A stretch of 64,000 bases of DNA from Pomphorhynchus laevis (taxonomy: Eukaryota > Acanthocephala > Palaeacanthocephala > Echinorhynchida > Pomphorhynchidae): the NCBI GenBank assembly GCA_012934845.2, contig WNNJ02001502.1:62001-126000 (forward strand), read 5' to 3'. Each line of letters starts with the position of its first letter. Within the stretch, counting starts at the first letter, position 1. The notes under the pieces are model-generated. The model was not told the DNA's origin. It did not search any database and saw nothing but the letters and a program-made list of their open reading frames with translations. The position numbers and the translations under genes were made by a program. Below, one piece after another: positions 22,381 to 30,839 of this stretch.

Positions 22381-23669
22381 CGAATTTTTGGCCTTGTGTG
22401 AAGAACGTGAAAATTTCCGTTGATTTTACGTATAGATAAGGATGACTCGCCGTTTGTTTCACGTCGATGTTTTTCAATGCGAGCTAAATTGAGCTGGGCA
22501 ATATCAGAAGGGGAGCGGTCAGGAAAGATACGGCAAGTAGATGAAGTGGTAAGAAGTTTAAAACGTTGGGAGAGTACCGAAGAGGCATGTGAATTATGTC
22601 GGAAAACGATTTTTAAGAGTGGAGGACTGAGATGATTTGATTTAGTGGATTTGTTTAAACGAATAAAGGATACAGGAGCGATATTATTGAAGAGTGATGG
22701 GTTATCATCAGGAAGAATGGTTGCTAGGATAGACCTGAAAGCAGATACATCATCATCGAGGCGAGATTGTGGAGAAGCAGATTCGGAAAGCTTTAAGTTT
22801 GATATGATTATACAGCGATCGCGCGAAGGAAAACGATTTCGTGGAAGTGGTGGACGGACAGAGCTGGTTGGAGTCGAGGTAGATGAGCAGATAGAAGTGG
22901 AAATGACAGGGGTGCTTGATAAAGAATTAATATTGGTTGGAGCAAGTGTGACAGGAGAGGGGTGTTGAATCGGTTGATCAGAGATGTGACTGGATATGAT
23001 TTTAAATGAAGGATGTAACTTATTGGGAAGTGTTACTTGGGAGGTAGAGTAAGGAGAATTAAAATAGGTTGGGGCATGAGTGACAGGAATGGAGTGTTGA
23101 ATTAGTTGATCGGAAATGTTACTGGAAATGATTTTGATGGAAGGGTGTAAATTATTGAGAAGTGATATGGGGGAGATCGAGTAAGGAGTACGTGAAGAGA
23201 ATAAAGAAGTTTGAGATTTATTAAGATTGGGGGAGGAATAGGAAAGAGGAGTTACAAGATGAAAAGCTTTACTGTTAGCATCGTTAGAATGAGGAAGATT
23301 AATGGAAGTTTTGTTCGTGATTGAACGAGGAGTGTGTGAGAGAGTAGGTTCAATAATGGGATTATAAGATGCGAAGTCAGGTGTTGATGCGAGGGAAACA
23401 TCTAAAATAGTATTGGTCTGAGTGGTCGTGTGTGATACAGGAGTAGAGGAGCAGGATAATTGTAGTAGTCGCACTGATGTACAAAAACCGCATGTGAACT
23501 GTTTACGTTTATACACCGAGTGGTCGGATATTTTAACACGAACAAGTGTCCATACATCGCAATCTTTGGAATCGCATCCAACTTCAAAGCTGGTATAACC
23601 ATCATTGCATTTAGATGTGGAAGATTGTTGATCAGGAACAGGGATCTGAGATCGCGCTTTTTTAGGCAT
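22344..23669 (-). CDS. LINE-B ORF1, C4-finger RNP protein
   Basis: This is an intact 441-residue ORF1. The N-terminus has a basic start (MPKKARSQIPVPDQQSS) and the C4 finger VGCDSKDCDVWTLV ... FTCGFCTS (residues about 30-65). The middle (about 70-260) is a Ser/Thr/Pro-rich low-complexity linker with an internal near-repeat (ISSNISDQLIQHSIPVTHAP and ISSHISDQPIQHPSPVTLAP). The C-terminus (about 270-430) is RRM-like: RDRCIIISNLKLSESASPQS, RLDDDVSAFRSILATIL, LLKIVFRHNS, CRIFPDRSPSDIAQLNLARI. It probably binds LINE RNA. ORF2 starts inside its last 37 bases in another frame. Confidence 0.8.
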   Translation of the reverse strand: MPKKARSQIPVPDQQSSTSKCNDGYTSFEVGCDSKDCDVWTLVRVKISDHSVYKRKQFTCGFCTSVRLLQLSCSSTPVSHTTTQTNTILDVSLASTPDFASYNPIIEPTLSHTPRSITNKTSINLPHSNDANSKAFHLVTPLSYSSPNLNKSQTSLFSSRTPYSISPISLLNNLHPSIKIISSNISDQLIQHSIPVTHAPTYFNSPYSTSQVTLPNKLHPSFKIISSHISDQPIQHPSPVTLAPTNINSLSSTPVISTSICSSTSTPTSSVRPPLPRNRFPSRDRCIIISNLKLSESASPQSRLDDDVSAFRSILATILPDDNPSLFNNIAPVSFIRLNKSTKSNHLSPPLLKIVFRHNSHASSVLSQRFKLLTTSSTCRIFPDRSPSDIAQLNLARIEKHRRETNGESSLSIRKINGNFHVLHTRPKIRWRPISPPCLLR

Positions 23670-23714
23670 AACCTTTTATCGATAGATTGAGCTCAATCCG
23701 CGAGCGTAGCGAGC

Positions 23715-23752
23715 GGAACTGACAGGAATAATCTGGAACTGACAGGAATAAT
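23715..23752 (-). repeat. Two 18-base direct repeats in LINE-B leader
   Basis: GGAACTGACAGGAATAAT occurs at 23715-23732 and 23735-23752 on the plus strand, with period 20. It lies between the LINE-B 5' end and ORF1 and could be a small promoter repeat. Confidence 0.8.
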
Positions 23753-23784
23753 TGTAAGTAGTTTATTAATCAGCCAAGAAAGTT

Positions 23785-24165
23785 CAAACTAGTCAGAGAT
23801 AACATCTTTGCACCTGCGTCCAGAGAACAAGGCTGTGGTATCATCAGCATATACCACTAGATGTTGATCACGTTTAAAATTCTTGAATAGTACAATGGAT
23901 GCAGCAAGATATAAGATAGGAGAAAGTGGGGATCCTTGAGGTACACCCGTAATAGTGAAGAACTGATGCGCATCACGGTCGTCTTCATAGTAGAACCGTT
24001 TGGCGTACAACAATATCTCCACTCTGTTAACAATTCTCACAGGCAACCCGAGAGACCTGAGAGAAGAGATCACAAAGGGAATGGAGATGCGGTCAAATGC
24101 AGCTGAAAAATCAAGAAAAACAGCCACATCAAGCTGATGACTATTATCCTGAATGCAATTCATTA
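23785..24165 (-). pseudogene. LINE-A RT fragment (antisense)
   Basis: A 124-codon frame holds the RT palm of LINE-A: AVFLDFSAAFDRISIPFVIS (motif A), ITGVPQGSPLSPILYLAAS (motif B) and LVVYADDTTALFSGRRCKD (YADD). The catalytic residues are all there, but the piece is cut at both ends: at 23785 in mid-RT by the LINE-B 5' flank and at 24165 by AT-rich DNA. It overlaps in content with the plus-strand fragment at 27.66-27.91 kb. Confidence 0.8.
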
Positions 24166-24169
24166 TAAG

Positions 24170-25595
24170 AACATTATTTGATTATCAAATCATTAAATAT
24201 TCCGCAAATCATTGTTCGCCATATGTAAGCATTACGATCAGTAAAACTTTAACTCTAGTAATGTATTTTAATATATTCGGTATTAATTATATCCATACAA
24301 ACAAGACAGCTATTTTGACAATCCGCATTTAAATTTATCAACAACCAATCTTTTAGATCTAGGTCAGTAGTAAATTGACCGTAATGAATGAAAGATCTAT
24401 CTTACCAAATGCTGATTCCTGGCAGCATTAGTTTATAACGTGATAATCTTATTATATTTCTAACATAATCAGTAAGCGACCAAAATGTAAATATGTGCTT
24501 GAGTGGATTAAGTAAAGCCTGTTTGTTGGTGACCGTCGATCTTAAGCCACGAACCCACAGTTTTATTTTCAGTAAATCACTCAAATTAAATAACTGGTCT
24601 GTTAATTTAATATTTATCTTTTAAATTGTAACCCTAATATATCCTGGAACTTTCGTGGTTCATTTAATCATCGATTAGTGCCAAAAATGAATTTTTGTGC
24701 TATAGTGAAAAACCGAATAGACGACGATTAGCAACTATCGAATTAAAAATGAAATTAAGAACAAATGATAGTGTTCCTTATTTTGATATCAGATCCGCAT
24801 TAACTGATAAATAAGCACATTGAAAGAAAACGATAATTTTAAAAATAATTGCAATAAAAAAATTATATTTTAGTAACTCATTATAAAGTTCAATGTTATG
24901 ATTTTATTTCTATATCATAATAATTTCTTTAAGAACTGCTGTTTGTTCTATATACACAGAGAGATAGCTAAACTTTATTCCAAAATCCACAGTCGTGACA
25001 ATACACCATTTCGTAAATCCCAAAAATCATTTCAGAGCAAATTGCGTTCTTCGAGCTTTGGTGAATATCATAAGAGGAGGATAGGTGAAATCTGTAATCG
25101 GTAATTGCTGATTCAGTGATGTAAGCGAGAGAAGAGAAAATACATTGGTAGATTTATAATTTAAAAGTTTCGAAATCGACAAATAAATAAGTTATTACCA
25201 CTACCATTTCTTATTATTAATTGTGTTGCAATATCGTCCACAAATAATATAGATCATTGGTATGATTTTACAATATTGCAACATCACACAGGCAGGTTAG
25301 AATTAACAAAATACTCAAATCTCGAGAGTTTTTAATCTCCATGTCAGCATAGCATTAACTCCATCAAAGATAGCGTTCATTTCTCCAAGTTCGATTTCAC
25401 AGTTTCTTCACTCAAGATTCTTATAGAATCAATGGGACTTAAAACAGGCTGCAAACAGAAGATTAAATCAGCTAACTGAGTTTAACTGATATTAAATCAG
25501 CTAACCAAAACAATGGCAATCCCTTGTGCAATTAACTTTCCATTATTCGGTTTATTTGACCATTATTTAGACCTCTACAAAACAGAAGAAGTGTC
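24170..25595. other. AT-rich DNA with two weak host-exon candidates
   Basis: There is no transposon signature. On the minus strand, 24593-24406 is open (QLFNLSDLLKIKLWVRGLRS onward to LMLPGISI) between an acceptor-like TTAAATTAACAG and a donor-like TTTG|GTAAGA. On the plus strand, about 24955-25100 is open (REIAKLYSKIHSRDNTPFRK to RRIGEICN) between TATACACAG and a GTAATT. Neither protein is recognised; both could be chance. Confidence 0.25.
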
Positions 25596-25599
25596 GAAA

Positions 25600-26770
25600 T
25601 ATCAATAGTATGAATTACGTATTTACTATGAATTCTCTAACTCCCCTATAGCCTGGGTTTCCTCTTATCTATCTTACCGTTCTTTTAGTGTTCCTTCAGC
25701 TTCTTCTATATACTAATCGTTTGCTCTCGCACACTATGTTCCTTAAAGCTCAGTATTAAGTCCCATTACTTTCTCCCAAAGTACTAGGTCCCGTTACTTT
25801 CTCCATTCTCGGTGATCTCTCTTCAAACACCAGAACTCATGTTTTCATGTTATGCAATATGCTGATGACATTCTCCTCTACTCTTGTCTACCCTCTTATC
25901 AAATCGATGATATTTCAACTACTTTATCCGTTTGCATCTCATCCCCAGCACCTTCCTTCGTTTGACTTATTATTCAATCCTGCAAAATCCAAAATCATGT
26001 GGATAATTCTCTTTTACCTCAGCATTACTCCACCTACCGTATCTATCTACTCAACCATTATTCATGTCGTTAATAATACCATATTCCTCGGTTTCCACTT
26101 TGCAACCATCTTTCTCTCAAGCCATTTGTTTGCGATAAAGTTCGCTTCTCGTACCTGCTACTCTGTGATATTCGCCGTAATCGTAGGTTGATCGATTTTC
26201 GCTCATGTCTTTTCCTTTTATATACCATTTTATTTTCCCGAATCGATTATTGCCTTAGCTTGTTCTTCAACTCTCCCAAAACTACTCTCCAACCTCTCCA
26301 CCGTATTGTAAACTTAGCAGTTCGCGTTATGCTACATCTACGCCGTTTTGACCACATATCTCAACAAATTTTCAATCTTTCCTGTCTTCTCACAATTAGC
26401 TATCGTGCTCAGTTTCGTTTCATTATCCTGACCAATGGTGTACTGCATTGCAATTCCACTTCATACTTACATCTTCCATATCTCGATGAATATCGTTCAG
26501 CTTCTCTATCCTCAAGATCACCTCATTCCCTTCTCTACACTCCAAATTATTCGTAAAATTACTGCCTCTGTTTCTTTCCTGTTGCTGCTCATCTTGCTTG
26601 AAATTCGCTCCCTTAGTACATCCGATCGATTTTCTTGTTCATACTGTTAAAAATTCGCCTGTGGGATTATTTTTATCAGTTTGAACATTTTTTATTCTTA
26701 GTGGGCCTGTTAACCCGTCGTTTAAACGCATTTGCCACTCCAAATAAATTTCTATTTTTTAAAAAAGAAT
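25600..26770 (+). pseudogene. LINE-B RT fragment, degenerate
   Basis: Motif B to the C-terminus of LINE-B lies here in several broken frames. VMLCNMLMT near 25850 is one frame off from VMQYADDI (ATGCAATATGCTGATGAC). FNPAKSKIMWI, RIDYCLSLFFNSPKTTLQPL, RIVNLAVRVMLHLRRFDHIS and LDEYRSASLSSRSPHSLLYT follow. The 3' UTR keeps CGCATTTGCCACTCCAAATA at about 26727. It is more diverged than the other LINE-B copies. Confidence 0.7.
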
Positions 26771-26819
26771 TTGTTGTTCAGATTATTGTGTTCATTGAAC
26801 TTTTAGCGAGAATATAACC

Positions 26820-27160
26820 ATACGAATTACATAGACACAATATTACTTGAAATTAAGGTGGTAACTTTTTATAGAATTGCAAAATACGTTTTGCTTTTCA
26901 GTAATCGTTAAAATAAGTTTTTATCAATAGATATAAAGTTCAACGTTTTTTTATATCAGTGATACGTTTGGTGAATTCTAAATTGAGAATGGACCCCGGC
27001 CTTGATTAACTACATGTAGGTTTGTAGATATGCTAAATTTTAAGCAGTTTATCAACTAGGAATTCGGATAAATACTTCTCATCAATGTTACCTTCAGTAA
27101 AGAGATTCTGACCTGTTTGATTTTGCTAGACTGAAATCGCTAACGAGTATCAAATGTTTG
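26820..27160. other. AT-rich spacer, nothing recognised
   Basis: No frame or motif can be assigned. It precedes an antisense endonuclease remnant. Confidence 0.45.
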
Positions 27161-27164
27161 CTAA

Positions 27165-27560
27165 TGCACAAGCAGCTCAGTAGTTGTTTAAAGCATCAAC
27201 ATTTACTGGAACTGATGGGGACAGATATAGAACGCAACTATTAATACTGACGGACTCACAGTTAGCATAAAAGCGCAAACTCTCAAACGATCCATACTCG
27301 CCACATTGAGATGATATAGTTGGTATAATGAAATTGTTGCGAACGTACGCAGCAACTCCACCTACACACTAACTCAAAATTCTATCAGCTCGCAGCAGCC
27401 GATAATCTGGAATGTTAATAAGGGTATCTGTAATATGAAATTGTAACCAAGATTCAGTTATACAGAAAAAATCGTACGAATGTGACATAATATGGTGCTT
27501 AAGTTCTACGACCTGAGCTAGCAAACTATTCAAATTCGAATAGCCTATTAATAAAGCCTT
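27165..27560 (-). pseudogene. LINE APE endonuclease N-terminal fragment (antisense)
   Basis: The minus strand from 27560 translates to GYSNLNSLLAQVVELKHHIM, then SYDFFCITESWLQFHITDTL, NIPDYRLLRADRI, a stop-bearing stretch, GGVAAYVRNN and CGEYGSFESLRFYANCESVS. ITESWL, YRLLRADR and GGVAAY are hallmarks of the N-terminal half of a CR1/Rex1-like APE endonuclease. It holds in-frame stops and no RT. The family is not one of the others in the window that I can tell. Confidence 0.65.
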
Positions 27561-27597
27561 GAAACATTACTAACACTATATGTTTTTTGTTTCGCCT

Positions 27598-27625
27598 AAA
27601 AATACATTCGATGAATGTATTTTTG
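27598..27625. repeat. Perfect 12-bp inverted repeat
   Basis: AAAAATACATTC and GAATGTATTTTT are separated by three bases. It lies between the antisense endonuclease piece and the LINE-A RT piece. No T-run or family context assigns it a role. Confidence 0.6.
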
Positions 27626-27654
27626 TAAAAATATATTGTATTTGTAAAAATACA

Positions 27655-27910
27655 TCTTGCTGCATCCATTGTACTATTCAAGAATTTTAAACGTGATCAA
27701 CATCTGGTGGTATATGCTGATGATACCACAGCCTTGTTCTCTGCACGCAGGTGCAAAGATGTTATCTCTGACATCAGCCGTTTCTTTTTAAGATTAAAAG
27801 ACCAGCTACCCAAATCCAATATTATTTTAAACTCCTCTAAATCACAGGTGGTCTTTCATGGCGTTCCTGCCACCATAAAAAAACTTAAGAGACTAACACT
27901 CTCTTAAAAA
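27655..27910 (+). pseudogene. LINE-A RT fragment
   Basis: Bases 27660-27906 translate to LFKNFKRDQHLVVYADDTTA, then LFSARRCKDVISDISRFFLR and LNSSKSQVVFHGVPATIKKL, covering YADD and the segment after it. It ends abruptly after RLTLS, where the 148-bp tandem array begins about 45 bases later. Confidence 0.8.
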
Positions 27911-27949
27911 AGTTTGGTTTCTAATAAACATACATTTCTCTGTTTTATA

Positions 27950-28402
27950 AACTATCCTGTTATCCCTATTAACTATCCTGTTATCCCTATTAACTACTTA
28001 CAATCTAAAGTAAATACAGAAAATACAAATCGCGTTACAACGATTTAATCGCGTTACAACGATTTCAACGATTTTTACAACGATTAATACGAATTTCAAC
28101 AATGTTATCCTGAGTTTAAACTATCCTGTTATCCCTATTAACTACTTACAATCTAAAGTAAATACAGAAAATACAAATCGCGTTACAACGATTTAATCGC
28201 GTTACAACGATTTCAACGATTTTTACAACGATTAATACGAATTTCAACAATGTTATCCTGAGTTTAAACTATCCTGTTATCCCTATTAACTACTTACAAT
28301 CTAAAGTAAATACAGAAAATACAAATCGCGTTACAACGATTTAATCGCGTTACAACGATTTCAACGATTTTTACAACGATTAATACGAATTTCAGCAATT
28401 GC
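27950..28402 (+). repeat. 148-bp tandem monomers upstream of an ORF1
   Basis: Two full copies and a nearly full third copy of a 148-base unit start at 27971, 28119 and 28267, almost identical. A 21-base part (AACTATCCTGTTATCCCTATT) is also doubled at the front (27950 and 27971). Each monomer holds AACTACTTACAATC and several ACAACGATT motifs. The array ends about 35 bases before the ORF1 ATG at 28435. The layout resembles the monomeric promoters of mouse L1, so a LINE promoter is the likely role; this is inferred. Confidence 0.85.
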
Positions 28403-28434
28403 AATAATTTCGATACTTTTAATACACGACGAAT

Positions 28435-28785
28435 ATGGGCGAAAAGAAGCGTGTGCAGTCATCAGTCGAAGTCTTGAACTACGAATCAAATCAAGTACAG
28501 TGTTCCAAACCAGGATGTGATATTTGGACATCAGTAACCGGTACAACTAATAAACTTATCGATCTCAAGATGAAAACATTCCTATGCGGCTACTGTGCGT
28601 CAGCTGAACTGGACTCACTTCGTGCCTTGATTCAAAAGCTCAAAACAGCCAAGCCTGCACACAAAAATTCTTCCAATAAAGATACACCTATCTCGCCAAT
28701 ACAACATAATAATGACGGTAATGATACTAGGCAGCAATCAACTTTATGTATTGATGACAATGATATTTTATTGTCTAACATTTTT
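28435..28785 (+). pseudogene. LINE ORF1 N-terminal fragment with C4 finger
   Basis: The frame starts at ATG 28435 (MGEKKRVQSSVEVLNYES) and carries the C4 finger VQCSKPGCDIWTSV ... FLCGYCASAEL, as in LINE-B and LINE-G ORF1, followed by a Ser/Asn-rich linker. The frame remains open to 28884, but from about 28785 it is the reverse strand of the RLE-I fragment. The real ORF1 therefore ends there, cut by that sequence. The 5' end is intact, with its promoter-like array. Confidence 0.7.
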
Positions 28786-28787
28786 GA

Positions 28788-29520
28788 TTTAACATTTTCG
28801 GGTTTCTGCCTCCTTTGCGACAAGTCCAGAGGCATGAATCGCCAAGTGTCGATTACTTTGAGCCAAGGTATTTGGACACGTTAAGTCCCAGGTGATGCAA
28901 AATCCGTTTTTCCAGGCGACGAGAATACCGCCATCTGATCGCTTGCTGTCGGTCCTTGACAGACCAATGGGTTCAAGAAGTGATGGTAGATTTGCAGCAA
29001 TTCAACTTCTCCGAATAATACTGTTGCCGTCCGCTTGACGGACATGTCGGCTTAGGGAATCCCGACCATTTAGATCGTGAGTAGCTGCGCTATCCCAAAC
29101 GAACCAACACCTACACCAAAATGACTGGCAAAAATCGACACGAGTCTCAGAGCAACCGCTGCAGAAATAGAAAAGTCGTCTAACCTCGTTCCAACTGCGG
29201 ATATGGACAATGCTAAAAGAAAATCGTTAGAGTGATTTGTAGCAATGGTCAATATTCGACTTCGCGGATGATACCCCCATCCAACAACGAACGGAAACAT
29301 ACTGAATATACTGACCTATGCGACGTTAATTCCAGTGGCAGATTAGGCCTATACAAAGACAACCATTCCAATACGGCAGCTGTGAAAAGTAGGTTATTAC
29401 AGTATGAACCGGTGATCAGATCTGGACCGAGTATTCATTTTACCAAGTTGTTCGTACATGCGGCGGAAGCACAATATGATGAAATCGCGACGTCCTGAAC
29501 CCTAGTGAAACCGAGGTCGC
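28788..29520 (-). pseudogene. RLE-I: C-terminal region with knuckle and restriction-like nuclease (antisense)
   Basis: Read from 29520 down on the minus strand in shifting frames: VQDVAISSYCASAACTNNLV, AVLEWLSLYRPN, AVGTRLDDFSISAAVALRL, then CRCWFVWDSAATHDLNGRDS with LSRHVRQADGNSIIRR. From 28990 comes a clean run PSLLEPIGLSRTDSKRSDGG, ILVAWKNGFCITWDLTCPNT and LAIHASGLVAKEAETRKC. The order GTRLDD, C-x-C...H...RH, EPIGLSR-x-DSKR-x-DG, WDLT-x-P-x-T is the C-terminal region of LINE-like elements with a restriction-like endonuclease (D in R-S-D-G and in W-D-L-T as the PD-(D/E)XK acidic residues). At least three frame breaks are present. It differs from RLE-C. Confidence 0.65.
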
Positions 29521-29521
29521 C

Positions 29522-30000
29522 TACGTTTTAATTGTATCATCTTTTTTAAACAGATTTATTTTTACGTGGCAAATGCGCGCCGACGCACGTTTACATGACC
29601 ACAAAAAAGAACAAAAATTTAAATCATGTTTCGAGAAGGTTGGTACGGAAGCGGTATTTGAATGTAATAAAATAGGGAGCGCGGCGGACGTCGAGAGGGA
29701 GCTGATTCCAGGCGAGTGGAGAGGCGACGTGGAAGGATCGAAGAATGTAGTTGTTAGAGTAATTGGGAACGTAGAGTACGAGGGAATTACGGGAACGCAG
29801 TGATAGAGAGAGGTGGGTGAGTGTCGTCTAAGAAATGGAGGTTGATAAACGTTGGCATACAATCCACATCCATGCGGATGTGGATGGTGGGCCAGGAGAG
29901 TTGGGCAAGATACGTGGATGTGTGTTCAAAGCGACGGAGACGTAGGAGCACTCGAACGGCAGAGTTATCTTGTCTGATGGTGGAATATATGTCCACAGTA
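29522..30000 (-). pseudogene. LINE-B 3' end fragment (antisense)
   Basis: The minus strand reads AVRVLLRLRRFEHTSTYLAQ, LSWPTIHIRMD and later FINLHFLDDTHPPLS, then the C-terminal tail and a 3' UTR. The UTR hairpin (CGTGC / GCGCG with a G-U pair, about 29574-29591) and GCCACGTAAAAATAAA are present. Frames are broken. It directly abuts the RLE-I fragment at 29521. Confidence 0.75.
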
Positions 30001-30114
30001 CTTGTCGGATGAATAATTGCAGAATTATCAAAATTCATATAGGTTGGCTTAGATTGAATCAAACCATCATCAGTCAAATCAATGTATATTGAAGCCCTCA
30101 TAGGGTCTTCTTAG

Positions 30115-30835
30115 TAAATCATTCAAGGTATTTTTCTGATTTGTACAGTTCCGTGCATCGTTGATTTATATATATTTCGTGTAGGCGGAACCGAGGATGC
30201 GCTGCCAATTTTTTGTAAAGTATTCACAGCAAATACCACAAAAATTTTCGAGACAAAAAGACAGGTCCATCAGCCGATGGGTAGCAAACAGTTGTTTAAA
30301 CATTGCAGCCTATTCCACCACACATTACTTGTCGCGTAATAAAATCAATGTATTTGCTTGTTCGAAAGATAAATGTATCTGAGAAGCGTCATTGATTGAT
30401 TTAAAGTTGAATTTGGAACAATAGCGACATCACTGCTTTTAAGAAGTCGACCACAAAATTTTACAACTGAATCAATATCAACGGTTGTTGTTTATATCGC
30501 TCTTTTTAGTAATCAGTCTAGAAATTCTAAAGATGAAAGTATTAATAATCAAGACACTTTTTATATAAAAATTGTAAGTATAACCAGTAAATATCATACG
30601 GCTTTATATTATATAGTCTACAGTACTGTATACTTTTAGATTAGATAATAGTAATAATTTTATTTGTAAAATGGAACCAAATAATATTCGTTTATTTGGT
30701 TCCATTCTATAAATAATTACAAATAAAAGAAACAAAATGGATATTTTCAAAAAGTAATAATTTTATAAATCGCAAAACTATGTATTATTCGTTACGACGT
30801 TATTTATTCTAATTTTCAAAATATGGTTAAAAAAT
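30115..30835. other. Spacer without an assignable gene
   Basis: The frame at 30197-30382 (+) has no motif. The rest is AT-rich with frequent stops. A short inverted repeat around 30675-30710 (AACCAAATAATA / TATTTGGTTCC) is the only structure noted. Confidence 0.45.
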
Positions 30836-30839
30836 TGTC

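Larger units (their letters stand above)
19850..23763 (-). mobile_element. LINE-B, two intact ORFs but missing its 3' end
   Basis: This is the best LINE-B copy. The 5' leader (23670-23763) contains CGAGCGTAGCGAGCG, two 18-base direct repeats and, at its outer end, AACTACTTACAAT (minus strand). It is followed by ORF1 and ORF2, which overlap by 37 bases. Unusually for a LINE the 3' end is missing. ORF2 loses its last roughly 130 residues and the 3' UTR hairpin at the joint with RLE-C copy 2 (19849/19850), which points to deletion or recombination after insertion. Confidence 0.8.

Noticed and set aside
19994-22968. Several plus-strand frames of 60-107 codons, and 188 codons on the minus strand at 21192-21758
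   Set aside because: They overlap LINE-B ORF1 and ORF2 in other frames and show no motif of their own.
27955-27990. CCTGTTATCCCTA resembling the I-SceI homing-endonuclease site
   Set aside because: It matches about 16 of 18 bases but is simply part of the tandem monomer. No homing endonuclease or intron is present, so chance is the simplest reading.
27950-28402. Regular repeats as a possible CRISPR array
   Set aside because: Units are 148 bases, contiguous and identical, with no unique spacers. The context is a eukaryotic LINE leader. The 48.3-49.1 kb repeat fails in the same way.
30197-30382. 61-codon frame MRCQFFVKYSQQ...
   Set aside because: Neither strand gives a recognisable domain. 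Splice-like edges are absent.
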